Source of the DNA: an uncultured Chitinophaga sp. | GTDB lineage: Bacteria > Bacteroidota > Bacteroidia > Chitinophagales > Chitinophagaceae | Assembly: GCF_946479755.1 (NCBI RefSeq) | Contig: NZ_CAMLHC010000024.1 | Coordinates: forward strand, 61,261 to 125,260 | Length of the DNA: 64,000 nucleotides | Reading direction: 5' to 3' | Part shown: positions 17,311 to 25,451 of the stretch, piece by piece | Layout of the letters: the number at the start of each line of letters is the position of its first letter | How positions within the stretch are numbered: position 1 is the first letter of the stretch | Translations under genes and position numbers: made by a program | Notes under the pieces: model-generated | The model's database searches: none | The model's input: the letters and a program-made list of their open reading frames with translations, nothing else | Told to the model about the DNA's origin: nothing

Positions 17311-18240
17311 ATGAAAAACTCCTATTGGTCGGCGTTAGCCCTGACCACCCTGTTGTTCTCGGCTTCCTGCCGTAAAGACGCTTTGACCGGTGAGCTGAAG
17401 ATCTCCGAAGTCGCCCGTACCGCCCTTGTCAGTAATGTGACGGTCAGACCGGCCACACTGACCAGCAGTCCGCTGATCAGCACGGTGTACACGTACATGC
17501 CGGCGCCGGGGCAATTCATCAACGAATCCGGCCTGGGCTCCGTTACTGCCGCGCAGGCGCTGGTGGGCAGTACCACCAACATGGTGTCGCTGGGCAACTA
17601 CGGCGGTTACATCGTTTTTGGTTTTGACCATTCCGTGGTGAACGGTACGGGGGTGGACATCGGCATCTATGGCAATCCGTCGGGCCCCACTTACCAGTGG
17701 TCGGAGCCGGGCATCGTGATGGTGAGCCAGGACCTCAACGCCAACGGCATCCCCGATGATCCCTGGTATGAGCTGGCAGGCAGCGAATACAGCGCTTCCG
17801 GTACCGTTAAAAACTACCGCGTCACGTACTATAATCCGCATGCCGCCGGTACCAATGTCAACTGGAAAGATAACCTGGGCAACAGCGGGTATGTACAGGC
17901 CAACGCCTGGCATACGGCCAACAACTACTACCCGGCCATGGCGCCCAACGAGGACTCGGTGACCTTTACCGGCACCAGGCTGGTAAACACGCTGACATCC
18001 GGTGGTATCCTCACCAACCTGGCTTTTGCCTGGGGGTATAGTGACAGCTATTCCAGCGAATATGCCACGCTGGGATACAACACGGTGGATATTGCCAACG
18101 CCGTGAACGCCAGCGGTCAGGCGGTGAGGCTGAACGCAATTGATTTTGTGAAGGTGTATACAGGGCAGAACTGCAATGCAGGCGCTATGTTGGGAGAGAT
18201 CTCCACAGAAGTGAGGGGGGCGCGTGATTTGCACTTATAA
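17311..18240 (+). CDS. Surface lipoprotein, paralogue of the 14402 protein without its PKD domain
   Basis: A 309-residue lipoprotein (signal peptide ending FSASC, Cys20). After a short linker it goes straight into the domain shared with the 14402 protein: YMPAPGQFINE, LGNYGGYIVFGFDHSVVNG, WSEPGIVMVSQDLNANGIPDDPWYELAGSEY, and the end AMLGEISTEVRGARDLHL. It lacks the PKD-like domain. The start ATG 17311 was preferred over TTG 17302. It is 34 nt downstream of the propeller gene and belongs to the second riboswitch operon. The segment D-N-NG-PDD may bind calcium (inference). Confidence 0.8.
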   Translation: MKNSYWSALALTTLLFSASCRKDALTGELKISEVARTALVSNVTVRPATLTSSPLISTVYTYMPAPGQFINESGLGSVTAAQALVGSTTNMVSLGNYGGYIVFGFDHSVVNGTGVDIGIYGNPSGPTYQWSEPGIVMVSQDLNANGIPDDPWYELAGSEYSASGTVKNYRVTYYNPHAAGTNVNWKDNLGNSGYVQANAWHTANNYYPAMAPNEDSVTFTGTRLVNTLTSGGILTNLAFAWGYSDSYSSEYATLGYNTVDIANAVNASGQAVRLNAIDFVKVYTGQNCNAGAMLGEISTEVRGARDLHL

Positions 18241-18361
18241 TCTCCGCTTTCGAACAACGGTAACCCTTGCTTTGGACAACAGTCCGCTTTGCTTATAACC
18301 CAATGCAGCCCGGGGCATTGGATTGCTTCCAAAAAGGTGGACACTTTTGGGGCACTCCACA

Positions 18362-18817
18362 TCAGCCCCGGGCTTTCAATAATTCATCGATGAACGCCGC
18401 CTGTTGCGGATAGATCATTTTTTTAGCGGTATCCGCATCGAACCATGCGGCCCTGTCTACCTCCGGGAACTGTTTCTTTTTACCGGAACGGGGTGGCCAT
18501 TCTATTTCGAATACGTTACTGACGATTTTTTCGGGGTCCAGGTCGCCTTCGGCGGCCCAGCAGAGCACCTGTTTGCCGCTCTTCTGCAGGATGGGATGCA
18601 GGGGCACGAACTTTCCTTCCGGGCGGTAGCCGGTTTCCTCTTCAAACTCCCGGATGGCCGCCTGCAGCGGTGCTTCCCCGGGATCTATTTCTCCTTTGGG
18701 GATGCTCCACCAGCCGGCGTCTTTTGTCCGGAAGAAAGGACCACCGGGATGCACCAGGAAGTACTCCGTTATCTTTTTGTTTTTTCTGTAGAGCAGGATG
18801 CCCGCACTTTGTTTCAT
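18362..18817 (-). CDS. NUDIX hydrolase
   Basis: A 151-residue hydrolase of nucleoside diphosphate-linked compounds. The Nudix box is intact: G-x5-E-x7-REFEEETGY at about residues 41-63 (GEIDPGEAPLQAAIREFEEE). The N-terminus SAGILLYR and the GGPFFRTKDAGWWSIPKG segment resemble the group that includes diadenosine polyphosphate hydrolases and MutT-like proteins, but the substrate cannot be told from sequence. It lies 32 nt upstream-to-downstream of the P-loop gene on the same strand, so the two may be co-transcribed. Confidence 0.9.
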   Translation of the reverse strand: MKQSAGILLYRKNKKITEYFLVHPGGPFFRTKDAGWWSIPKGEIDPGEAPLQAAIREFEEETGYRPEGKFVPLHPILQKSGKQVLCWAAEGDLDPEKIVSNVFEIEWPPRSGKKKQFPEVDRAAWFDADTAKKMIYPQQAAFIDELLKARG

Positions 18818-18849
18818 GGGCGTACTTTTTACCGGAAAAACAGGGCGGT

Positions 18850-19413
18850 CTATTGCCGTGCGGCAGCCTGGTACTTTATGGCGGCGAGTTTTTCCTGTAC
18901 CCGCTGCAGTCTTTCTGCCAATGGAAAATCCCCGCTTATTTCCAGGACGGGTATTTTCAGTTGCGCGATCTGCTTTTTATGCAGGGTGAGGCTGCGGCCG
19001 GCGAAGCCGGGCTCGTCGTAGCGGGAGGCCCAGGCGATAAAGGCGGCGCTTTCTTTTTTGAGCCAGGGATCGGATTCCAGCAGGGAGCCGTAGCGTTGTT
19101 TTTCCCGGAGGACGAGCCGCTGCATCCGGATGTCGGGGGGTAGCCACAGGAAAACGGCGAGGTCAAACTGGCCGGGCACTGCCGGGTCCCAGTTAAAGAC
19201 AGAACCGGCCACCACCACCTTATCGTGCTGGTGAAGGGCTTCGAGGAACAGTTTGTTCCGTTCGGCCGGGTCGCGTTTGGTTTCGTACGGGCGTTCGGTC
19301 TTAAGCCAGTAGTAAAGGTCCGCATCCAGCTGCTCGTAGCCGTTTTCTCTGGCAAATGCTTTGGCCAGGGTGCTGGCGCCGGCACCGGAAGCTCCGAAAA
19401 TAATGATCTTCAT
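18850..19413 (-). CDS. P-loop kinase-like protein with atypical Walker A
   Basis: A 187-residue protein of the adenylate/shikimate kinase-like P-loop group. The N-terminus reads MKIIIFGASGAGASTLAKAF, so the Walker A lysine of GxxxxGK(S/T) is replaced by alanine (Ala13). I recall GASGSGTTT-type loops without the lysine in related bacterial proteins, so this may be a family trait and not a loss of function. Other features are LDADLYYW and VVVAGSVFNWDP, typical of small-molecule kinases. The start was placed at ATG 19413, next to the P-loop; an upstream in-frame codon adds 14 residues. A TATATTTG promoter element lies just upstream. Confidence 0.8.
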   Translation of the reverse strand: MKIIIFGASGAGASTLAKAFARENGYEQLDADLYYWLKTERPYETKRDPAERNKLFLEALHQHDKVVVAGSVFNWDPAVPGQFDLAVFLWLPPDIRMQRLVLREKQRYGSLLESDPWLKKESAAFIAWASRYDEPGFAGRSLTLHKKQIAQLKIPVLEISGDFPLAERLQRVQEKLAAIKYQAAARQ

Positions 19414-19452
19414 GTTGGTGGATATTGCTTTGGGTGTTACGATCGGGTATAA

Positions 19453-19460
19453 CAAATATA
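19453..19460 (-). promoter_or_regulatory. -7 promoter element for the P-loop kinase gene
   Basis: The complement reads TATATTTG, a perfect TAnnTTTG match, about 40 nt before ATG 19413. No good -33 element was found at the expected spacing, so confidence is moderate. It implies that this gene is not dependent on transcription coming through the terminator at 19517-19536. Confidence 0.5.
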
Positions 19461-19510
19461 CTCATATCTTTTTTTTATCATGGTGGGGATCATGATAAGC
19501 TGGTGAAAAT

Positions 19511-19536
19511 AAAAAAGGCGGGACCGGGGTCCCGCC
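19511..19536 (-). terminator. Intrinsic terminator for a minus-strand transcript
   Basis: A GC-rich stem GGCGGGAC/GTCCCGCC with a tiny loop is preceded on the plus strand by AAAAAA, so on the minus strand it ends in TTTTTTATTTT. It marks the end of a minus-strand transcript that must start between here and about 19.9 kb, where no normal gene was found. Confidence 0.7.
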
Positions 19537-19880
19537 AAACTGCTTCATAAATTGAAAAGAGTGGGATTAACAAATCGGGGGTAATTCAACAGTCAAAAAA
19601 ATCATGACAACCTTAACACAAAATCAATAACTTTTAGGGTCAACTGTTGGGGCCAGTACAGGCATGGACCCGGATGGAACCGGCCCATGCACCGTAGCTG
19701 TATCCCCTTTGGGGACATTGCATCAATGAGGATGGGGTTTTTTCTAACAAACTTTTCCTCGGTTTTTAACACATTCCTTTAAGTCAACTTTTGGGCTGTA
19801 ACCAATCCCAGCTGTGGCCTATGCTTTCTTGCCTCCTTGCTAAGTCCATCAGCCGGGTGAATTAGCTGGATAAAAGGCCT
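19537..19880 (-). other. Gene-free stretch; candidate small RNA or micro-ORF transcript
   Basis: This ~340-base stretch has no ordinary gene, yet a strong minus-strand terminator lies at its end and the next gene has its own promoter element. On the minus strand it holds two micro-ORFs: 19784-19849 (21 codons, MDLARRQESIGHSWDWLQPK...) and 19640-19723 (27 codons, MQCPQRGYSYGAWAGSIR...). Neither has an obvious ribosome binding site. Short inverted repeats (TCCCCTTTGGGGA; CAGC...GGCTG) suggest structure. It could be a small RNA gene or a repeat unit; I cannot match it to a known RNA family. Confidence 0.3.
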
Positions 19881-20010
19881 CCTGAGCGGTTTTTCCTGCC
19901 GATCCATTTCGGATGGTTTACAGGCGCAAAATTACCAGTAGGTTCATAATCAGTCAACTGTGTAATTACGCAGGTTGTGATATTATTTTTATTTTTATGC
20001 CAAAAAACGA

Positions 20011-20745
20011 ATGGATTCTGATAATCTAGGGCACTATTCCAAAACATTTATTACCGACGTACCGGCTGACCTGGGCAGTCCGGAGGCACAGCATTTTAAA
20101 CAAACCATCCGGCGATTCCCGGATGAGGCGATCTATATCTATTCGTTCAAGGAAAACCGCATGATGTACGCCGATGGCTGGGAACCGCTCCTGGGCTACC
20201 GGGACGATGAAATCACCATGATGACCATCGTTAACATCACAGCGCCGGAATATGCGCCTTTCTCCAATGAACTGAACGATAAGGCGCTGATGTTTTTGCA
20301 TAACAAAACAAAAGATCTCGAAAAATACAGCTTTACCATTGAGCTGAAAAAGATCCATAAAGACGGGACCCACGTACCGCTGATTTCCAAAGTAGGGGTA
20401 TTTGCCACGGAAGAGGGGCGGGTAACGGCCATTATCGGGCATTCCCAGAAAAATGAAAGTATACAGCTGGGCAATGTGATGCGCTATGCCGCCTACGGCC
20501 CCGAGAAATCGGCTTTTGAGGAAGAGCTGAATAAACAGCTGTTCCGCCATTACGCTATCTCCGAAAAGGAGAAAGAGGCCCTGTCACTGGTGGCGGAAGG
20601 TTTTTCCTTCAAGGAGATCGCCGCCCGCTTTGGCGTGTCCCAGTCGGCCATTGAAAAACGGATCATCCCGATGTACAAACGTTTTGAGGTGAAGAGCCTG
20701 ACCCACCTGATCAGCTTTGCATACGCAAATCATATTCTGCCTTAG
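20011..20745 (+). CDS. PAS domain LuxR-type transcriptional regulator
   Basis: A 244-residue regulator. A PAS-like sensor occupies about residues 25-150 (IYIYSFKENRMMYADGWEPLLGY and the end RVTAIIGHSQ). A LuxR-type helix-turn-helix spans about 183-242 (ISEKEKEALSLVAEGFSFKEIAARFGVS). There is no receiver or kinase domain, so the PAS domain probably senses a ligand or redox state directly. The final 35 nt overlap the 3' end of the convergent ATPase gene, a layout that may link their expression through antisense effects (inference). Confidence 0.85.
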   Translation: MDSDNLGHYSKTFITDVPADLGSPEAQHFKQTIRRFPDEAIYIYSFKENRMMYADGWEPLLGYRDDEITMMTIVNITAPEYAPFSNELNDKALMFLHNKTKDLEKYSFTIELKKIHKDGTHVPLISKVGVFATEEGRVTAIIGHSQKNESIQLGNVMRYAAYGPEKSAFEEELNKQLFRHYAISEKEKEALSLVAEGFSFKEIAARFGVSQSAIEKRIIPMYKRFEVKSLTHLISFAYANHILP

Positions 20746-21784
20746 CAGGAGCCTCGTTGTATAACTGGAGATTGAGCGACAGCAGTTTTTCTCTCTCTAC
20801 ACCGATACCGGTGAGCATATCCTGCCATCTTTCCGACAGTTTCCGGGAGGCGTCGTCATCGCCCAGCACCCAGATCACATTGGTCTGCCGCAGCACCGTG
20901 CGGTTAATATCGTTGGTGGAGAAGGTATCGACAAAGCTGAGGAACCGTTCGGGGCTGATGATATCTTCCTTGATAGGGTCTCCCGGATTAATATCATCGA
21001 TGACAAGAATGGAAGCCTTGCGCCAGGTCCACAGGACATTGGCCGCGCTGTCGTCGTCATGTTCAAAGAACATGCAGTACAGCTTCATGGCAGAGGTATA
21101 TACGGCCGAGTGGTGGCGGATAGACATTTCCGTGGCGATCGCTACGCTCAGGCTTGTTTTACCGCTGCGTTTGGGGCCAAAGAGGAATAGGTGCATGCCC
21201 TGGTCTTTGTTGTCGAGGAAACGGCGCACCAGTGCTATGTTTTCGTCCGGGATATGTTCGGTGCTCCACTGGCTCAGCCTGAACTGGAAAGGGTAGGAGG
21301 GCACCTGCAGGTACATTTTGGTGAGATACCAGTAATAGGCGGGGTAGAGCACCAGCAGGGTGAGCACCGCCAGCACGGCCATCGCAGTTGTCGTATAGGC
21401 GCAAAGGATAGAGGCCATAAAAGCGCCGGACCAGAAATACATCAGGTCGGTGACGGTATCAAAGGCGATGTTGCCCCATGCGGGCTGGAAGATATAGCTG
21501 CTCCTGGATTTGCGCGACAGCAGCGGGCCGAGAAAGTTGAATATTTCGAAGGTTAGCCAGAACAGGCTCACGCCCAGCGCGGCGTAGAGGGATGCCTGTT
21601 GTTCCGGCATATGTTTTCTCAGGACCAGGTAACCTACAAAGGTAGGGATGAAGCCTAGGGAGAAGTGCCCGAACTGGTTGGCCAGCCAGGTATATGTCAG
21701 CGTAACCCCGCGGTAGGAGTCTTTGCCGATCAGATCTGCTTTCAGTTGGCGGACGATATCTTTGCCTGTAATCACTTTTTTCAT
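20711..21784 (-). CDS. Membrane-anchored P-loop ATPase of unknown role
   Basis: A 357-residue protein. The first ~160 residues contain about four hydrophobic stretches (FGHFSLGFIPTFVGYLV, AALGVSLFWLTFEIFNFLG, FWSGAFMASILCAY, MAVLAVLTLLVLYPAYYWYL). The rest is a cytoplasmic ATPase domain with Walker A GPKRSGKT (203-210) and Walker B ILVIDDI (259-265), and a later NVIWVLGDDD that fits a sensor position. The layout is loosely like DnaA/DnaC-type ATPases but tethered to the membrane. I do not recognise a named family. The gene overlaps the PAS-LuxR gene tail to tail. Confidence 0.7.
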   Translation of the reverse strand: MKKVITGKDIVRQLKADLIGKDSYRGVTLTYTWLANQFGHFSLGFIPTFVGYLVLRKHMPEQQASLYAALGVSLFWLTFEIFNFLGPLLSRKSRSSYIFQPAWGNIAFDTVTDLMYFWSGAFMASILCAYTTTAMAVLAVLTLLVLYPAYYWYLTKMYLQVPSYPFQFRLSQWSTEHIPDENIALVRRFLDNKDQGMHLFLFGPKRSGKTSLSVAIATEMSIRHHSAVYTSAMKLYCMFFEHDDDSAANVLWTWRKASILVIDDINPGDPIKEDIISPERFLSFVDTFSTNDINRTVLRQTNVIWVLGDDDASRKLSERWQDMLTGIGVEREKLLSLNLQLYNEAPAKAEYDLRMQS

Positions 21785-21882
21785 GAGTAGCCTTGGGTAT
21801 TAGGGTTCCGCATTATGAACGGCAAATATAATGTGTTCCCGGAAAATGAATCTTTGAAAGAATGCTGTAGCTTTGGTTTCCT

Positions 21883-22989
21883 ATGACAAAAAAATATAGT
21901 CAGCTCCGGGCTGGCCTGGTGATGGCCCGGGCAAGCCTGATCGCTACCCTGCGAAGCCCTACTTCGGTTGTATTCGCCCTATTGTTTCCCATCATTTTTG
22001 TGACGGTGTTCGGTGCCATGGTAGATAACACGGCCGTGAAAATCCCTGTAGCCATCGCTCCCGGCAGCGATACCAGCAGTCCTGTATACCATGCCATAAA
22101 AGATATCAGCATCTTCAGCCTGTCGAAAGAAACCGACTCGCTGGCACAACTCAACGCCCTGAAGAAAGGACGCATTGCCGGCATCATTCATGTACCGGCG
22201 CCGGTACATACCTCACCGGTACCGCAATATGGGCTTACCTTATTCAGCTCCGGTGCGGTGGCCGACAAACGCCCGCTGATACAGGCGGCGCTGCAGGAAG
22301 TGACCAGCCGCATCAACCAGCAGGTACTGCAGGGACAACCCGTAGCGGCAAAGCTCGACGTGGTAACGGTCCCCGGCCGCGTATACCGCCAGATAGATTT
22401 TATCCTTCCGGGACAGCTGGGCTTCTCCCTGCTGATGGCGGGCGTATTCGGCTCCGCCTTCCTGCTGTTCAACCTGCGGCATACGCTCGTGCTGAAACGT
22501 ATTTTTGTGACACCCATCAGCCGCGCCTCCCTGCTGTTTGGAGAGATGATGAGCCGCCTGGTATTCCAGATCATCTGTTTTATCATCATCACCGCATTGG
22601 GTTATTTCGCGTTCGACTTCACGCTGGTCAACGGAATCCTCACTTTCCTGGAGATGCTGCTGCTGTCGGTGTTCGGACTGGTGATCTTTACCGGCATCGG
22701 TTTTATGATCAGCGGCGTTATCCGCAACGAAAGCTCCATCGCCCCGGTGGCCAATACCATCACGGTGCCGCAGATATTGCTGTGCGGCCTCTTTTTTCCG
22801 GTGGAGAACTACCCGGTATGGCTGCGTACTTTCTGTGAATACCTGCCCCTCACTTTCTTTGTAGACGGCCTGCGGAAAATCGCCTTCGAAGGCGCCCATA
22901 TCTGGCAGGTGCCGGTGCAGCTGGGTGGACTGACCGTATGGGCAGCCATCGTTGCGGTGTTGTCTGTGAAAATGTTTAAGTGGGAATAG
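21883..22989 (+). CDS. ABC-2 type transporter permease
   Basis: A 368-residue membrane protein with the ABC-2 permease plan: one N-terminal transmembrane segment (VVFALLFPIIFVTVFGAMV), a large extracytoplasmic loop (~45-175), then five further segments starting near GQLGFSLLMAGVFGSAFLLF, and the LCGLFFPVENYPVWLR signature before the last ones. Such permeases export drugs, lipids or polysaccharides together with a separate ATPase. No ATP-binding subunit gene is adjacent, so the partner must be encoded elsewhere. The end is 3 nt from the convergent GH172 gene. Confidence 0.85.
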   Translation: MTKKYSQLRAGLVMARASLIATLRSPTSVVFALLFPIIFVTVFGAMVDNTAVKIPVAIAPGSDTSSPVYHAIKDISIFSLSKETDSLAQLNALKKGRIAGIIHVPAPVHTSPVPQYGLTLFSSGAVADKRPLIQAALQEVTSRINQQVLQGQPVAAKLDVVTVPGRVYRQIDFILPGQLGFSLLMAGVFGSAFLLFNLRHTLVLKRIFVTPISRASLLFGEMMSRLVFQIICFIIITALGYFAFDFTLVNGILTFLEMLLLSVFGLVIFTGIGFMISGVIRNESSIAPVANTITVPQILLCGLFFPVENYPVWLRTFCEYLPLTFFVDGLRKIAFEGAHIWQVPVQLGGLTVWAAIVAVLSVKMFKWE

Positions 22990-22992
22990 CGG

Positions 22993-24129
22993 TTAATTCA
23001 CTTCCAGGTCGTTCATCGCCGGTAATTTAGGGAATGGTGCATGTGGCTCCCGCTGGTACCAGTACACAACGCTGCTGATATCGGACTGTTGTGGCAGGTA
23101 ACGGCCGCCACTGCGCCAGCCGAGGTCCTGTATGGTCACCTTCAGCTCTTTTTCGAAGCGGATAGGGTCCATGATATGCCAGCGGTACAAACCAAAGCGT
23201 TGCTGTGATTTATACAGCCCGTCAGGACGTATCACCTGCGGTAACCCTGCATAGGGTGTGGAGAATTCCTGGTATTTCCCTTTGAGGTCGAAATTATACG
23301 ACCCGCAGAAATAATCTTCTGTGCCCGTACCGCAGATGGTCGGATATTTATTGTCGCCGTCCATGAAGAACTTAATCTCTCCTTCTCCCCACCAGCCGTT
23401 GTTATTAACGCCCCAGGCAAGATAAGTGCCTACGTACTGGCCCTTGCCACGGATGCCGTCGACCAGCGTGTAACTGGCGTCCTTCACCGGGTTGCTGCGC
23501 CGGAACTGCGCATGGAAATAACCAGCATCTTCCGGAACGGTGGTCAGCGTATAGTCGACCTGGTAATACAGCGTCATTTTTTCTGTGTTGATATTTTCCA
23601 TGGTGATCCGGCATTTTTTCCGGAAGGGCATGGACCAGTAGCAGTTGAACGCGCTGCCGGGGTTGACGCACACCGCGAGAGAGTTGATATGGGCATATTC
23701 ACCCCATCCCATGCCGAAGAAATCACCTACGGGCACTTCCACGGAAGGGGTGGTCTCATCGTCCCAGTAGAAGCGGAGAATAGAATAGCGCCAGTTGCCG
23801 GTAGGTGTCATCCAGATGTGCTGGATAGCGCCCGGACCGGTGATCTCGGCCAGGGTAACGGTTTTACCCGGTTCTATGAAGATATAGGGATTTACTTTCC
23901 AGCCCTGTCCCAGTTCCCTGGCAGCATGCCGGGCATTGCCCTGGTCCAGGGTGGCCATACCACCTTTGCCGGGCTCGCCGGTGATGTTTTCCGGGCTGAT
24001 GGACCGGGTTTTGGCGTCTGACAACCGGGAGAGGTTGCCCATGTTCATGTCCAGTCCGTTGAAAGGTTGTTGGGCGTAGGCTGACAGCTGTATGCAGGCT
24101 GCAGCTACCAGCAGGAGTATTTTTTTCAT
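22993..24129 (-). CDS. DUF2961 protein, glycoside hydrolase family 172
   Basis: A 378-residue exported protein with a signal peptide ending SAYAQ. The family landmarks are present: EITGPGAIQHIWMT, LRFYWDDETTPSVEVPVGDFFGMGWGEY (seen as WDDE and PVGDFFG), INSLAVCVNPGSAFNCYWSMPF, GEGEIKFFMDGD and CGTGTEDYFCGSYNF. GH172 (formerly DUF2961) includes enzymes acting on fructofuranosyl and arabinofuranosyl linkages, so this is probably an exo-acting furanosidase in the periplasm. The substrate cannot be set from sequence alone. It is a single gene with no TonB/SusD pair nearby. Confidence 0.88.
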   Translation of the reverse strand: MKKILLLVAAACIQLSAYAQQPFNGLDMNMGNLSRLSDAKTRSISPENITGEPGKGGMATLDQGNARHAARELGQGWKVNPYIFIEPGKTVTLAEITGPGAIQHIWMTPTGNWRYSILRFYWDDETTPSVEVPVGDFFGMGWGEYAHINSLAVCVNPGSAFNCYWSMPFRKKCRITMENINTEKMTLYYQVDYTLTTVPEDAGYFHAQFRRSNPVKDASYTLVDGIRGKGQYVGTYLAWGVNNNGWWGEGEIKFFMDGDNKYPTICGTGTEDYFCGSYNFDLKGKYQEFSTPYAGLPQVIRPDGLYKSQQRFGLYRWHIMDPIRFEKELKVTIQDLGWRSGGRYLPQQSDISSVVYWYQREPHAPFPKLPAMNDLEVN

Positions 24130-24253
24130 GTCGTGGAATTTAGAAGTTTGCAGCAGTCTGTTTAAAAATAAGGTTAAACGTTTTAGTATGCAAGCGCTGC
24201 CCGTACTTTTTTATAAGTGGTATGCAATACCTTTGCCGCCTTACCGTTAACTG

Positions 24254-24925
24254 ATGACGAATCTGAACTATCGTATGCACCGTTCTGCCCTTTATAGTGT
24301 GCTGTGGCTACTGCTGATGATGACGAGCGCCTGTACCATCAGGACTGACCTCCATCAGCACTTCTGGACTATGGATGTCAACAGTTATATGAATTACAGA
24401 AAACATGTGGTCAGCCATCACCCATTGACGACGCTGCCCTGCAAACGGATTGACAAGGTGCGTGATTTCCGTTTCGGCGACCTGCTGTTTGCCGACAATG
24501 CCACCGATACCCTGCTGGCCCCCGGCGGATGGGATAAACATATTTCCTTTTTGTATGAAGATGAAGCCCGTACCGGTAAGGCAGGGGTGGAGGTCATAGA
24601 GACGAACCCCGCTGGCAGTCCGCGTAATACAACGATCGTGAACACGCTGACGTCTCTGCTGGGGACTAACGCCGACCGCTATACGGATGGAAAAGACAGC
24701 ATCTGTATCTGGATGAACCAACCTGCCAATGGCCAGGCTGTCGTATTATCGCAGGTGTATAGCCACTGTCTGCCTCATAGCGGTCCCGCTGTGGGTTGTA
24801 TCACTTCCCGCCTGCTGATGATCAAACGGTCTGTGCTGATTCCCGGCACTGCCACTACTGCATTCGACAAAGCGGTCAATGCCCTGAGGGCTCGTCAACA
24901 AGGGCTGACCTCAAGAGATAAGTAG
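24254..24925 (+). CDS. Hypothetical lipoprotein
   Basis: A 223-residue protein (216 if translation starts at ATG 24275, which directly precedes the signal peptide). It has a lipoprotein-like signal ending LLMMTSAC. The body has no recognised motif; seen features are LLFADNATDTLLAPGGWDKHISFLY and a Cys-containing segment SHCLPHSGPAVGCITSRL. It is a lone gene, with the divergent GH172 gene upstream. I cannot assign a function. Confidence 0.65.
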   Translation: MTNLNYRMHRSALYSVLWLLLMMTSACTIRTDLHQHFWTMDVNSYMNYRKHVVSHHPLTTLPCKRIDKVRDFRFGDLLFADNATDTLLAPGGWDKHISFLYEDEARTGKAGVEVIETNPAGSPRNTTIVNTLTSLLGTNADRYTDGKDSICIWMNQPANGQAVVLSQVYSHCLPHSGPAVGCITSRLLMIKRSVLIPGTATTAFDKAVNALRARQQGLTSRDK

Positions 24926-25070
24926 TATCCACCACTGGAAAATAACGGCTGTTGACGGTCATTTACCCTCCGGGCGGAGGCAATGACGGATATCATTGAG
25001 GCGCCTGATTCCTGTCATTCATCAGGAGAAGCTGCTTTCCTAATTTGTGCCGGATTACTATAAACAACGG

Positions 25071-25451
25071 ATGATGAAGGACAAGTTGGAGGAACTGCGG
25101 GCACAGCATGATTCACGTAAATACCTGCTAAAGGTCCTGGAAGATGAGAACATATGTTTTAAGCTGAAGCTGGCCCGGATTTTATCAACAGACTTTGACC
25201 GGCAGGAGCTGGGGAGGCTGGAGTATTTCCAGAGCCGGTTCCTGAAGATGGACGAACAGATAGCCCTGCTGCGCCACGAGATCAGTGAGCAGCAGGGCGT
25301 GCTGGCGTCGGTCCGGTCCGCGACAGGACTGAAAGACGCTGTCGTATACGAACAGATGATAGACAAGCGTTTTGCTACCGTACAGCAGCATTTTGATATG
25401 CTGGACAAAGACTTTCGTCATTACCTGCAGCAGTCGTTTCCGCTGGTTTAG
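25071..25451 (+). CDS. Hypothetical coiled-coil protein
   Basis: A 126-residue soluble protein, highly charged and predicted helical throughout (MKDKLEELRAQHDSRKYLLK, FLKMDEQIALLRHEISEQQG). No catalytic motif or signal peptide is seen. The start is uncertain: GTG 25047 is in frame but ATG 25071 or 25074 looks better. Its last bases overlap the convergent response regulator gene by 4 nt (25448-25451). The coding sequence is supported mainly by length and amino acid composition. Confidence 0.6.
   Translation: MMKDKLEELRAQHDSRKYLLKVLEDENICFKLKLARILSTDFDRQELGRLEYFQSRFLKMDEQIALLRHEISEQQGVLASVRSATGLKDAVVYEQMIDKRFATVQQHFDMLDKDFRHYLQQSFPLV

Noticed and set aside
18301..18320. Inverted repeat CAATGC...GCATTG between convergent genes.
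   Set aside because: The stem is only 6 bp and no T-tract follows on either strand, so it was not called as a terminator.
18329..18360. Possible insertion sequence end (AAAAAGGTGGACACTTTTGG).
   Set aside because: No second end, target duplication or transposase remnant was found; it is an imperfect palindrome between two convergent genes and may be a weak terminator.
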